Below, piece by piece: positions 10,740-21,290 of a stretch of DNA of 64,000 bases. The notes under the pieces are model-generated. The model was given only the letters and a program-made list of their open reading frames with translations. It searched no databases and was not told where the DNA came from. Source of the stretch: Xanthostigma xanthostigma (lineage: Eukaryota; Arthropoda; Insecta; Raphidioptera; Raphidiidae); the NCBI GenBank assembly GCA_963575645.1, contig OY754469.1, positions 16,572,001-16,636,000 of the forward strand, written 5' to 3'. The stretch's first letter is position 1, and every line of letters starts with the position of its first letter. A program made the position numbers and the translations under genes.

Positions 10740-10985
10740 ATTTAAAGGTATTATCAAAAAATTGGTTGTCTGTAAAGTCGGTTTACGGACGATAGTTTTA
10801 CGTGATAACGTATTCCGCTCGAATAATACATAACCTAAATTTTAGTAGCTGTCAAACTTGGGCCGATCGTGCGCGGAACGTGACACATTTCGGAACATGA
10901 CACTTTTTCGTGCATGCAGCCGGTGTTTCATCAATTTATTTCATCAATTTATAAGACGTCATCACGTCAAAAAGTTAAAACTCAC
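10740..10985. repeat. GAAGTCGGTT repeat family, partial copy
   Basis: Repeats blocks of 10055-10310 (GTCTGTAAAGTCGGTTTACG, GATAGTTTTACGTGATAACG, CATGCAGCCGGTGTTTCATC) in the same order with internal deletions and a local duplication of TTTCATCAATTTAT. Confidence 0.6.
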
Positions 10986-11359
10986 CCAAAAATAGCTACA
11001 ATGAAAATTGATTTTTAAAAGTTTTGTTGTAGTTCAAGGCGTTGAAACCACCATTCATTTAATGGTAACTATGCAGTAACTATTTGGTAAAGGACTTAAG
11101 TCGAAAAATCTAGCTTGTAAGCCGCAAATACCAAACGAAAAAAAATACAATTTAGACTTAAATCCAGTAAAATAATTTAACAATTTTTGATTTAAGTCTT
11201 TTATATCTGACCAGAAAATTGACAACATAATAAATATGAGATGTTAGTTTATATCGACTTTGTATTTATATAGATCCACTGAAATGTGAAAAATTTCAGA
11301 AATAAAGAAAATTAACATGTTTAAGTGTATATGCTCATAAAGAACCTAGAAGACGTACA
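10986..11359. other. Intergenic stretch, nothing recognised
   Basis: AT-rich sequence with no supported feature. Confidence 0.5.
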
Positions 11360-11820
11360 TTTTGTATTACAGTAAAACCCATGCTTAACCGAGCCTGTTT
11401 TATTCGAGTTGACGATTTGACTACTAGTTTTCCAGCGCTGATTTTCTTGATTTCTTTTATTTGCTCGCTTCACACGAGACGTATTTTCAAGCTTGTATTG
11501 TGGATGGATTTGGTGCGCACGCAGTGACAGTTCAAATATAAACACAGAGCTGCGCAGAGCAAAACGTGTGTTGTCTGAGCAGAATGACGGCATGTTGGTT
11601 TGTGGGCGTTTGTTGATGCTGCCCAGGTGACAAAATACTGTTTCCTGATTGATTCTTGTTCAAAGCAAGCAGAGGACCTAGCAAGAAAAATAGCCCCTGT
11701 ACCTTTGCCTTTAACTACTAATTTTAAAATCTATCTTGTGAACTAGCAAGCGAGCCCGCTGTGATGTCATTTCAGCAGAAGTTCCAGCAGTGTTTCCAAG
11801 TAAGTGTGCAGCGGCCTTAA
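11360..11820. repeat. Dispersed repeat family (GTGACAGTTCAAA), copy
   Basis: Shares TTCACACGA, GTGACAGTTCAAAT, TTTGTGGGCGTTTG and CTGTTTCCTGATTG blocks with 60290-60600, and in inverted orientation with 34500-34740 and 34970-35190. Further kin lies at 14877-15175. Sequence near GCAGCGGCCTTAA may be its right end. The open frame on the minus strand is a by-product of the repeat. Confidence 0.55.
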
Positions 11821-12130
11821 GAGTTGTATTTCAAATCGCCGAATGTTCGAGATAAAAAATTGTAACTATATTTTCGGTAGCTGGATTAAAAGTTGACTTT
11901 AATCTTTCAAGCTGCTGTGATGATAGTTTCGATAAAAAAAAAACTTGCATGCCCGTGGGTGCACTTAATAATAATTTTTTTCCGGTTCGTTTGGAAGTGG
12001 ACAAGTGATGCAGTGATGCATGGAAACATCGTCAAGGAAATTGAAAAAAAATTGAAAAAATCAGACCTTCGACAGCTTAGGTGTCTACATAAAATAATTA
12101 ATACTTATACCAAAACGAAACAAAAATAAA
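11821..12130. other. Intergenic stretch, nothing recognised
   Basis: An open frame at 11893-12129 has low-complexity lysine-rich content and no recognisable domain. Confidence 0.4.
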
Positions 12131-12339
12131 TAAAACCGGTCAAGTGTGAGTCGGACTCGCACACGAAGGGTTCCGTACACTATGTACTTTTTAAATACTT
12201 TTGTAAAAGAAACAAGAGAGGCGCTATAACAATATGTAACCAGTGGGAGTATGCAAGTAGTTCAAGAATTTCAAGGCGTGAAATTTTACATAATACACCC
12301 CGGCGTTTTTATATTATAAACACTTTTTTTACAAAAATT

Positions 12340-12896
12340 TCTTGTAGAATAAAATAATATAAAGTTTTGATAAATATACCATTATATCAAATAACAACGT
12401 TATGGCAAATATCTCTGTTGCGCATACGCCGATTTCCCCAAAAAAAAAATACAAAACTTTAGAATATTAAACCATTATGAAAAATATACCATTATTATAT
12501 AAAAACAATGTTATAGCACATATCTCTTCTGCGCATGCGCCGCCTTTCCCCCTAAAACTTTTTACAAAACTTTCTTTTAAACCATTATGAAATATATACT
12601 ATTATTATATAAAACAACTTTATTGCATATATTTCTTTTGCGCATGCGCCAATTTTTCCCAAAAAATTTACAAAACTTTTGTAAACATAGATAGAATAAT
12701 AAACCGTTATGAAAAGTATGCCGTTATTATATAAAAACCAGCCTTATAGTATATATTTCTTCTACGCATGCGCCGATTTTTTTCAAAAAATTATTTTACA
12801 AAACTCCTGTAAAACAAAATAATAAGCCGTTATGAAAAGTATACTATTATCTTATAAAAACAACATTATAATATATATTTCTTTTGCGCTTGCGCC
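12340..12896. repeat. Five-unit tandem array carrying TGCGCATGCGCC
   Basis: Each unit reads roughly AAACCATTATGAAAAATATA, CCATTATTATATAAAAACA, a short spacer and then a 12-bp near-palindrome. The palindromes are at 12419, 12530, 12639, 12763 and 12885, spaced 111, 109, 124 and 122 bp. Two are exactly TGCGCATGCGCC; the others differ at one or two bases. Confidence 0.85.
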
Positions 12897-13523
12897 GACG
12901 TCTCTCAAAAACAATAGGCCTCTTCATATTTGCATATAAAATATCCTCCCAAAATTTGGTTTCATTCCGCTCATCCATGGTGTTGGAATGGTAAAAAATG
13001 TCAAAAATGACGTTTGCATCTGTCAAAGCAATATGTTCTAATAATTAAAACTAGTTATGTTAACTCAGAAGGCGTTGCTTTTCACAAAATACTAATGTCA
13101 AAAGATTTGAAATGACATTCGTTTTTGAACAAATGCAATCTTTTTTTTAAGACAAAACATACGCAATTCTTAAATTCCCATAGTACAGTATGCAACAAAC
13201 GAAGACAGACGATCCCCGTGTATGCTATGGATTAGACAAAATTGAATTTATACATTTTATTTCTATATAAAGCTGTATAAAAAAAGTGTTTCGACGAATT
13301 CTGTTATACAAAATCTATGTAAAATTTTCTGCTCTTTCGTTTAAGACAGGTCTCGAAACGATCTGATTTAAATTGAGCGACTTATAAGCAAAAAACTGAA
13401 TTTGCTCCTCTTTGGGGAGTTTTGGGGTTTTTTTAATTATTTGTTGTTCTAGCGGCAATAGAAATACATACTCTGTGAAAATTTCAACTCTCTACCTATT
13501 ACGGTTCTTGAGATACAGCCCGC

Positions 13524-13565
13524 TGACAGACAGACAGACGGACAGACAGACAGACAGACGGACAG
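13524..13565. repeat. (GACA)n microsatellite
   Basis: Alternating GACA and GACG units inside the larger repeat. Confidence 0.85.
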
Positions 13566-13734
13566 CGGAGGCTTAGTAATAGGGTCCCGTTTGACCTTCG
13601 GGTACGGAACCCTAAAAAGTACAATAAATAGAACAATTTGAAGATTCAAAATACGTTCTTGACATTTCAAATAGAACGACTTGAATTAAATATAATATGA
13701 ACGTGCGAACGGACTCTAGAAAAAAGATTCGGTC

Positions 13735-14060
13735 GAAATCGATTTGTCGGGTTCCACTTCCACCTGCAGCACTACCGCCGCCGCGTCGCGCCGGCAACAT
13801 TCGCCTCGACGCGGACGTCGCGGATATACGGGAAGCCTGCGTGGAGGAGAGAGAGCGCGCGCGCATTCAGCAGTGAACATGCCGGTGTTCTGCGGATCGA
13901 TCCAACAATGCGGGGTGACGTCAGCGATAGGCAAAAGAGACAGAGAACGTCACTCATCGGAACAAGGACGGAAAACAGTCGACTATCGGGGGTTGGTTCC
14001 ACAGTCGCGGGAGAAATGACGTAATGCGACGCTGTCGAACCAGGGTCGCACAATCATGTC
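13735..14060. promoter_or_regulatory. CpG-rich block, possible promoter region
   Basis: A sharp rise in G+C and CpG in AT-rich surroundings (for example CCGCCGCCGCGTCGCGCCGG and AGAGAGCGCGCGCGCATTC). Long overlapping frames on both strands here follow from the base composition; none resembles a protein. It lies 3.3 kb upstream of the first coding exon of the Ly6 gene, so a promoter or untranslated first exon is possible, but no splice donor could be tied to it. Confidence 0.35.
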
Positions 14061-14114
14061 AGTAATTTCTACGGCGAGATGGGACCAAAATATAGAACCG
14101 TATGCGTAAACATA

Positions 14115-14360
14115 TATATCCCATCAAAAACATAAATGTGAGGGGAGCCAAGTTCAATATTCAATACAAAAAGAATTGAGATCTAAAAAGGAGCCAAGTT
14201 TTCACTTGGCAAGTTTTCGTGTTTTATATTATGATTTATACCTAACTTCATGTTTATATGTGTGAAAACTTGGCACCTTTTTAGATCTCAATTCTTTTTG
14301 TATTAGGTAAGTATTGAACTTGGCTCCCTTTTTCACATTTATGTTTTTGATGGAATATCA
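14115..14360. mobile_element. Short fold-back MITE
   Basis: Two arms of about 85-90 bp (14122-14205 and 14262-14352) are near-perfect inverted copies, beginning CATCAAAAACATAAATGTGA and sharing GAGATCTAAAAAGG and GCCAAGTTTTCAC, around a 56-bp loop. The outer few bases (ATATCCCATC/GATGGAATAT) extend the pairing. No TSD could be fixed and no coding sequence exists. Confidence 0.8.
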
Positions 14361-14876
14361 TTACTTTTTGTAACTAAATTATTATTATTATTTATCATTC
14401 AAAATTGATTTCTAAAATTAATCTTTTTCCATAGTTTTCTTTTTCGAAAGGTGTTAGGTGCCAATAAAAATCTATTGCTTGGAAAATATTTCAAATCTTT
14501 AAAATTCACTGTTTTCTGATTTTTACTTAGTTGGGCGTCAAATTTTAACTTTCTGGGTCATCTGGAAATAGGTTAGGCTTCTGATCTAGATGGCAGTCAG
14601 TCAGTGATAAAAATACCGATTTTTAGACGTGTAGGTATATCTCAATAACCATTAAAGCTGTATTTATGAAATTTGGGGGTCTAGTTAATCTAAGGGGTTT
14701 TAATAAATAAACCTAATTTCAGGTGTTTATGTTAAATAGATTTTGAGTTATTAAGGGGTCAAAAGTGGCTCCAAATAGTTCGTGTATAATATAACGCACG
14801 GCTGCTGCTTCGTTTTTTCTTTGTTGAACTTGGCTTGACACGCTGCCGCATGTCTAGATTTTTAATTTAAGATCGC
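14361..14876. other. Intergenic stretch, nothing recognised
   Basis: No supported feature in this stretch. Confidence 0.4.
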
Positions 14877-15175
14877 TGCACTGGTTTTGCCGCTAGATTC
14901 CTTGCTAGATTTGGCTGCTGGGTTTCAAATGTGCTGTGCCGCTGGGTTTAGGGATGGTTCACTTCATATGATGCATGTTTCGAAGCTGGGTTTGTAGATA
15001 GTTTTGGTGCGCGCGCATGTGACAGTTCGGGTTCTAATTTTCAAATCCATCTTGTAACAATTCGCACGCAGTGACGTCATTTCCATCTTCGCAGCCAGCG
15101 CGCCAGCCAGCAAAAGTTCCATTCTCCAATCCGCAGTGATCCCAGCGGCAAAACCAGCCTCGTGTGTAGCGGCCT
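14877..15175. repeat. Dispersed repeat family (GTGACAGTTCAAA), diverged copy
   Basis: GGTTTTGCCGCTAGATTCC, TTGCTAGATTTGGCTGCTGG and GTGACAGTTC blocks match 60308-60435. The right end GGCAAAACCAGCCTCGTGTG is the reverse of the element start, so copies may be bounded by inverted repeats. Confidence 0.5.
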
Positions 15176-15681
15176 TTAAATCGTAAATAAATATTGTACA
15201 TCGCGTCGAATTGTGGAAAAGGGATCTCTTTGACGTACTTCGACTGTTCATAATACTTATGTCCAAAGACTGTAGTATTTACAGAGATTTTTGACACTGA
15301 AATGTCAAGAATCTCGTTTTTCTAACCGACTTCGAAAAAAATAAGGCACACAATTCGTCGCGTGTTTTCCACTGATACCTTTGAACTATTACCAGAAAAT
15401 CTGGTTTGGCAATGAGCTTAGATTGCAAACAGCAGCGAAGCACGTGTTTAGAAGTCCTTAGTCTCCAGCATAAACGCTGCATTACTTCCTATATCTTCTA
15501 ATTTCTAAATCAAGGAGTTGGGGTTCACAAGGTATGTGCTTGACGCAACCAAAAATTAAAAAAAAAATAATGATGTCCGCCGGGAACGAACAGGCAATTT
15601 TCTCCGTAATAAGTAAGATCCTTGATCATTACTGTACAGTACACAAGGAGTATTTAGCTACTTTTATGGCATAGTTATATA
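15176..15681. other. Intergenic stretch, nothing recognised
   Basis: Contains one AACCGACTTCGAAAAAAA scrap (15326) of the GAAGTCGGTT repeat family; otherwise no supported feature. Confidence 0.4.
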
Positions 15682-15685
15682 ATAC

Positions 15686-16223
15686 TGTAACAAAACTGTT
15701 GTAGTCCGTGGTGAAACTATTTATTTACAATAATAAACGTTTAACAAATCAGTAAAACACACAACGAAAGCGTACTTATTCAACTTAACAGAAATAATAA
15801 CGTTAACAGAAACAAAACTAATAGTTCTAAATAATAAAAATAAAAAGCTAAGTAACAGAGAATATAGAGTCACAGAATTATATACACAAAATGTCTACAA
15901 CACAGGAACACAACACAAAGTTTATCAGCACACTTATTTTCACAGTATAACTGAATAATTTATGTACTAATGCCAGAGCACTGTGTCAACACATGAACAA
16001 CACGAATAACTGACTGACCTGACTTGTCCACTCTGCTCGCCTTTTATAGTTTCGGCCCATGCTCTAGAATGCTCTCCACGCATCAAGATCCCTTCCTTTA
16101 CATGTATTGGCCTTTCTCCAAGCGATTGTCTGCAGGTCGGATGTTTTTACCTGTTTTCCATTGTTGTTGTTTCTAGTAGTTTCTACAGAATTCCATAGTC
16201 ATCCCATCAAGGGGCACGCAACA
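15686..16223 (-). mobile_element. Solo LTR of an LTR retrotransposon
   Basis: Read on the minus strand, a 538-bp unit starts TGTTGCGTGCCCC and ends CAGTTTTGTTACA (TG...CA borders). The 4-bp duplication ATAC (plus strand) lies on both sides at 15682-15685 and 16224-16227. Internal signals on the minus strand are in LTR order: TATAAAAG at 16048-16041, an initiator TCAGTC at 16017-16012 about 30 bp downstream, then AATAAA at 15725-15720 near the end. No internal gag/pol region adjoins, so the element was reduced to one LTR by recombination. A 4-bp duplication fits Ty3/gypsy but does not prove it. Confidence 0.85.
16012..16048 (-). promoter_or_regulatory. LTR core promoter (TATA + initiator)
   Basis: TATAAAAG and TCAGTC at canonical spacing inside the solo LTR, directing transcription leftward, away from the Ly6 gene. 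Confidence 0.65.
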
Positions 16224-16227
16224 ATAC

Positions 16228-17346
16228 TTAGCTGTTGTCCTACTTACATACAGTACAATAATGTTATAATTATATTGTTTGAAACTATTAATAATTAATA
16301 AAATAAAATTGACAGTATAAAAATAAAACTACTGAACGCATATTAGTGAATTTATTTAAGTTTGGTAGTATAATAACAGCATAAAGTAAGCGTCAAAAGC
16401 TGCAACCTGTAGAGTTCACGCGTACGTACGTACAGACCAACCGACTTCTGCTGTACGCGATTTTTAATTACAACTTTACGAGTAATCATGAACTCTAATC
16501 AATCTAAAAATGGTTCCATTTCATAGAACAGAAAGTCCCTTTTTTGAAAAGCTGCAATTTGATTAAATTTCGAGAAAAATTAACCCAGATATAACTGTTA
16601 TTGTCAAACCAAAATCTTCCCGGGCGAAACCGGTTCGAAAAGCTAGTTTTATTATATAGAGTATAGACGTTGTTTCAATTTTTACAAAATTGTTGTCGAA
16701 TAAATAAAAACTGGTACAATATCATTAAACCGAACCGGAGACGGTTTGACATCCCTGGTGGACGTTCGTTTGGTTTTGGTTGTCGGACGACTTTCGCCAC
16801 CGGTTTCTAGCGCTAGCGCACACTGTGGACACTGGAGCCGGATAACGTAGTTGGTTTCGGTTCGATTTGAGTGTAGAGGAAAAGTATTTAAATATTTACT
16901 TAAACACTTATTTTGCAAAAGAAAAAAAAAGTCCGCATATGTATAGCATGTACCAGACACGAGCGGAGTCTACAGCTCATACTGATTTTTCGGACATAAA
17001 ATAAATTCATTTAACTTAAACTTTTTCCATAGTTTCCCCTTTTCACTTTTCTTTAAACAATGTGCATTGCCAATTTTTGTGGGTGTTAATTAGAAAATGT
17101 ATAATTTAATTTATTATGTATTAATATAAAATTATTTTTTAATAATAATTTTTAATGTGGCCTTAATATTATATTTAAAAAATCATTAATTTGACATAAT
17201 ATTGATTAAGGCTGTGGAAAAAATTTTGTAAAAAATCGTTACATGTTATAAATAAATTATCGAGAAGACAGTTTTAAAATTTCGGCGTCAATTTATATTG
17301 TTATATTAATTAATTATTTTTATTATTAAATCAATCAATTTAAAAC
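16228..17346. other. Upstream flank of the Ly6 exon, with a Helitron 3' end
   Basis: Sequence ending CCGGGCGAAACCGGTTCGAA, AAGCTAG at 16646 and followed by T is a Helitron 3' terminus on the plus strand; its 5' end is not clear. A CGTACGTACGTAC repeat lies at 16421. 16960-17346 is AT-rich, possibly promoter or 5' untranslated sequence of the Ly6 gene; no TATA could be assigned. Confidence 0.5.
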
Positions 17347-17428
17347 ATGATTATAATTATGAAAAAGGGTGTACATGTATGGTTCAGTGTCATTGGTTAC
17401 GTCATCATGGTTTTCCTTACTTTAAGGG
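17347..17428 (+). CDS. Ly6/uPAR-family GPI-anchored protein, exon 1 (signal peptide)
   Basis: First coding exon of a four-exon gene (17347-17428, 39141-39338, 43479-43706, 48148-48368; 729 nt, 242 residues). It encodes MIIIMKKGVHVWFSVIGYVI followed by MVFLTLR: a short basic N region and a hydrophobic core, a typical signal peptide directing the product to the secretory pathway. The ATG at 17347 is preceded by an in-frame TAA at 17341; a second Met follows at codon 5. The exon ends with a phase-1 donor, AGGG|GTGAGT. It joins in frame to the acceptor TTTTAATTCAG at 39140, completing a Gly codon. The 21.7-kb intron is full of transposons. The join is inferred from phase, splice signals and the resulting protein architecture. 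Confidence 0.7.
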
Positions 17429-17616
17429 GTGAGTATTTTTTTATCTATTTTAACTATAATATCTTATATGTACTTCAACATAAATCTTAAAAAGCTTAAG
17501 AATAATAAATCAGTTTGAATACGGAAACAAGGTTGGCATTATTGATAACCTGAAGAGAGTGTTACTAGAGTCAGAATTCAGATACTGAAAGAATGGAAAA
17601 TTCCTTTTATTACCTA

Positions 17617-17940
17617 CTAGCTGACCCGGCGAACTTCGTACCGCCTAACAGTCAATGAATGTCGTGTTAACTTTTAGCTAAACTTAGGATTTTATTAACT
17701 TATAAAATGAATAAAAAAAATTTATTAAGTTCAATAGTTTATTAGTTTCACCCGGATGCGATAGATAACGTATATTTTGTGTTATTGGAAAATTCTGCAT
17801 AATTGATGGTAACAGTTTACCTATGCGTGCTATATACAAACAGAACAAATAGGTTCTAAGAAATCCGTACATGAACTTATAAGCCATGTTCATCAATTAA
17901 TAAATCAACGCAAATGATCTCAGTTACCGAGCGTCTATAA
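17617..17940 (-). mobile_element. Helitron remnant, 3' end at 17617
   Basis: CTAGCTGACCCGGCGAACTT follows an A, the reverse of a Helitron 3' terminus ending CTAG before T. The 5' boundary is not clear; the right limit given is approximate. Located 190 bp inside intron 1 of the Ly6 gene. Confidence 0.5.
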
Positions 17941-19519
17941 TCTAAAATGTAATTTTTCCATTTATAAATAAAATAGCATTGGATATTTAAACGCTGGTAA
18001 ATTTCAATGGATTTTCGTGAAAGTGGAAAATCTCAGAACAAATTAAGTTAAACTGTTAGTTTTTTCAAACTCAAATGAAGAGCAACTGGTTTAAATCTAA
18101 TTTTGAATAGATAAAATGACTGATAAAATTTTAATAATATTTTGTATACAGGTAATAGGTTTATGCATATTAATTGATCCATTTTAAACACATCTATATA
18201 TCAGCATTTTTCTGTGTAGAAAGAAACATCTATAAAGATATTGATTTTGGCAATAAATTAATAATTAAGAAACGAATTGTATTTAAATAAAAAATAAACA
18301 TATTTAACGCTTTCATGTATGACTTAAGTTCAAAAAAATGAATACAGGGGTGGCCAGAAAATTAAACTTGACGATGCCATTTTTGTAACATTTTTGTTTC
18401 CTTAAAAGGTTATCGATAAACTACCTGTAATTAATGTAAGATGGTTTAAAATCAGGGAATCCCAAATCATTTTACTTTTACAAGTAGTTTAACGATCAAA
18501 TTCCCATTTAAAAAAAGTGAGTTTTTTCAATTCAATATAAGTATCTAATATTGTTCGAAATTCATTATCTTTTAATATCTTAGCTGTATAAGCTTCCTAG
18601 CAAATACTTTGTAAATATCCCTAATGTATGTTTGTTCTTCCCTAAAACTACTGAACCGATTTATACGATTCTTTTTGCATTAAGCTAGACATTTTTCAAC
18701 TTAGTGAAAGAACCATCGAAACTGGTTCAATTGTTTCTTTTTTAAGGTTAGTAATCAAATATCAAGAATGAGGTCAATTTATTATGTACAAAGTATATAC
18801 AAGGTGACATAGAACAAACTAGATTGCATAGCACCACGCGATAGAGGACCAAAAAATAATTTAAAAATTCCTATACACCAATGTTCTATTTTCTGTCTTA
18901 TAAAAACTTTCAATAAAAAGATAAATTAAAATATTACCAATACTGTACGACAATAAATCTTACTTTTCCTTATCACTAATTAGGTAAATAAGAAGCTATT
19001 TTTAAATTAGCGATAGTACAAATTAATTACAAATTAACTCTAATCTTACATCATTAGTACAACATAGTTTTAACAACAAGCATAATTTTGATTTCAAAAA
19101 TTACACTATTTTAATCCAAGAACTCAATTATTTCAAACATATTTTTCTAGAAATAATATTTATTAAAAAATTTACAAATAGTGTTAACAAACGCACAGAT
19201 ATAGAGAATTTGTCACATATATATATAGCAAATTAATTGACAAAATTTAAATAGCCTTGTACAATGTTTCTTGTTAAAACTTAACAAATGTTGTCCGTTT
19301 CGTATATCTATTAGTTCAGTATTATTCACAGCACAATATCAGAAAGGTTTGTTTTAATTTTGTGACAATAATTTTACATATAAAAGAAACTAACAATTTT
19401 AAAAATCTATCATTAACCAGTTTTTTATAAAAAATAACAATAACAATTAACAAGTTGAGGGACATCATGTTCACAATCCATCAACAACAATATACTGATA
19501 ACATGTGACAGTATTTGGA
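17941..19519. other. Ly6 intron 1, AT-rich, nothing recognised
   Basis: AT-rich intronic sequence without a supported gene, RNA or complete repeat. Confidence 0.5.
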
Positions 19520-19785
19520 AAGGGCGTAGATAGCGGGTGGGGGTAAAGAGGGTAATTACCCCGCCAGGATCATAATAATACAAAAATAAAACTGAAAATA
19601 ATACGAATACCTACCTGGCTAAAAAATAAAATTTAGAAATACTTCCTGAACAAAATTTGTAATTTGGTTTGGGAATTAATATTTTGCTTAACACCTTCCT
19701 TCGCGAGTATTCTTGTATGATATTAATAAAACTTTAAAAAAATACTAAGTTTTTTTGCTTAACTTTAAAAAATATCTACGCCCTT
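19520..19785. mobile_element. MITE, copy 1 (inverted relative to 42.6 kb)
   Basis: Ends are AAGGGCGTAGATA and its complement TATCTACGCCCTT. The interior (TATTAATAAAACTTT, ATTCTTGTATGATATTAATA, TACCTGGCTAAAAA) recurs in reverse at 42636-42909. ATTTGG occurs just outside both ends and may be part of the target site. Confidence 0.65.
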
Positions 19786-20129
19786 GGCATTTGGTGAGTT
19801 TCTAACATTGATTTCCACATAATTACATTTTAATTTAAAACAATTTTATAACAAAGAAAACTCTGAGAAGATGATACAAAACGTATCGAAACGTTAGCAT
19901 TAAATGCAAGTTTAAAAAATTTCAGTATTGCTCCATTTTCCATCCTTATGCCACGGATTTTTTTGCAAATACCTATCGTTATCACTTATTGTTTAGATAT
20001 TTGCAACAATCATAAATTAACTGTTATGCAATTTTATAATGGAATGTTTTGATTCGGTCTGGAACATATTCAACTATTCGCTTTTTTGGGGACTAAAGTG
20101 AGTCGTTTTTGTAATTATTTTATACTAAA

Positions 20130-20732
20130 ATAGCGGTCCCGCCCGGTTTCACCCGGGTGCAAAAGAATGAATGGGGAAGGAAGGGAGATGAGTACACACA
20201 TTCATCTTAGTTTACCGAGATGAATGTTGTGTCCAAATTTTATGATGATCGGAGTTACCGTTCAAAAGTTTTTGTCGATAAAGAGCAGTATTTAAACTTT
20301 TTTTAACTAATAATTTTTTTAAATGAATTAAATAAAATTAAAATAAATTTAAATGTAAGCCTTAGAAGAAAGCAATGTAAAAAATAAAAATATATTCACC
20401 CAACGTGGGGCTCGAACCCACGACCCTGATATTGACAGTCGCATGCGCTACCGATTGATCTACCTGAGGTTGTGTTCTTTCATCACTAATATGAGTATAT
20501 CTAGTTAGTGCATTTCACATGAATAGAAGCTTATTTTTGAGATACTTTTTGCAACATTTTTCATTAAAGCTCCGCTCCTAATGGTCGTAGCGTAATATTA
20601 TATAGCCTATAGCCTTCCTCGGTAAATGGGCTATCCAACAAAAAAAAATTTATTCAATTTGAACCAGTAGTTCCTGAGATTAGCGCGTTCAAACAAACAA
20701 ACAAACTCTTCAGCTTTATATATTAGTATAGA
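20130..20732 (-). mobile_element. Non-autonomous Helitron, copy B, with tRNA-like segment
   Basis: Reverse-oriented relative of copy A. Its 5' end TCTATACTAATATATAAAGC is at 20732, followed by T on the plus strand, and its 3' end GGTGAAACCGGGCGGGACCG with a mutated CTAG (CTAT) is at 20130. Most of the sequence matches copy A, but this copy keeps about 80 bp missing from copy A, including the 3' half of a tRNA-like segment. Confidence 0.85.
20400..20471 (-). other. tRNA-Lys-like sequence within Helitron B
   Basis: On the minus strand this contains TAGATCAATCGGTAGCGC (D-arm/A-box region), GCGACTGTCAATATCAGG (anticodon arm, anticodon position reading GTC) and a fully paired T arm GTGGG-TTCGAGC-CCCAC, then GTTGGGTG. 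From TCAGGGTCGTGGGTT onward it equals the conserved 3' half of animal tRNA-Lys as I remember it. The D stem and acceptor stem are mismatched, so it should not be a working tRNA gene, but A and B boxes for RNA polymerase III are largely present. Confidence 0.65.
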
Positions 20733-20814
20733 TAAATAGTAACAACCGATGCAGCTTACCACATCCTGTGCTCTTGATCGCAGAAGATAATTGATGGATA
20801 ATTAATTAATCAAG

Positions 20815-21290
20815 AGTGCTGACTGCTGGTCCAGAAAACTATATATCAACCACTCAGTCCACGAACTGTGCAAGTTAGTACAAGGAACTAGAATACTGGA
20901 TCGAGTGATATAAGAGATTGAGAGATAGCACAATATGCCCTAGGGCCAGTGGCGTAGCGTGGACTAATCTAGACATGGGCGCAGTCACATCAGCGAGGTC
21001 CTTTTCTTTCAGTAGGTACCTATTCCCAAGATCAGTAATCCTACCATATTTGTATGTAGGCTATATTTAGTAGAGTCTTTTAGGGGCTAATCGTACTATT
21101 TATTCAGCGTAGATGTAATATACGTAGTTCATGACGTTTGACTTCAAGTTAGCACGCAAGGAGGTCTCGCGTGAGGCCCTCATAAGCGCGAGGCCATGAG
21201 CAAGGGCCCGCTTCGCCCTCGCCTTGTTACGTCACTGCCTAGGGCTTAGAGGCTGTAGTGCTTCCGGTGGCAGAACGGCTCCCAAAGTTT
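20815..21290. repeat. Dispersed repeat interrupted by a hAT element
   Basis: 20815-20946 and 21238-21290 together match 44095-44245 in reverse orientation (GAGATTGAGAGATAGCACAA, CCCTAGGGC, GGTGRCA...CGGCTCCC). The copy at 44 kb is uninterrupted, so it acts as the empty site for the insert at 20947-21237. Confidence 0.75.
20947..21237. mobile_element. hAT MITE with perfect 8-bp target duplication
   Basis: Starts CAGTGGCGTAGCGTGG and ends CGCCTTGTTACGTCACTG-type (complement CAGTGACGTAAC). CCTAGGGC flanks both sides (20939-20946, 21238-21245). 291 bp, no coding sequence. Short CAGTG ends with an 8-bp duplication are diagnostic of hAT. Confidence 0.9.

Larger units (their letters stand above)
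12131..13615. mobile_element. GAGTCGGACTCGC repeat (Lepidoptera-type) with inverted GGGTTCCGTAC ends
   Basis: Begins AAACCGGTCAAGTGTGAGTC, GGACTCGCACACGAAGGGTT, CCGTAC and ends TTCGGGTACGGAACCCTAAA, so GGGTTCCGTAC is inverted at the two ends. A partial copy of the left end lies at 43790-43840. The middle holds a five-unit tandem array (12340-12896) and a GACA microsatellite (13524-13565). No coding capacity. I recall this family as very common in moths. Confidence 0.65.

Noticed and set aside
12340-12896. CRISPR-like array
   Set aside because: Five diverged long units in an insect-type transposable repeat; no short identical repeats with unique spacers and no cas genes.
13612-14053. Overlapping long frames on both strands in the CpG-rich block
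   Set aside because: They overlap in several frames, follow from lack of AT-rich stops, and none resembles a protein.
20400-20471. A working tRNA gene
   Set aside because: D stem and acceptor stem are mismatched, the anticodon position is changed, and it lies within a Helitron.
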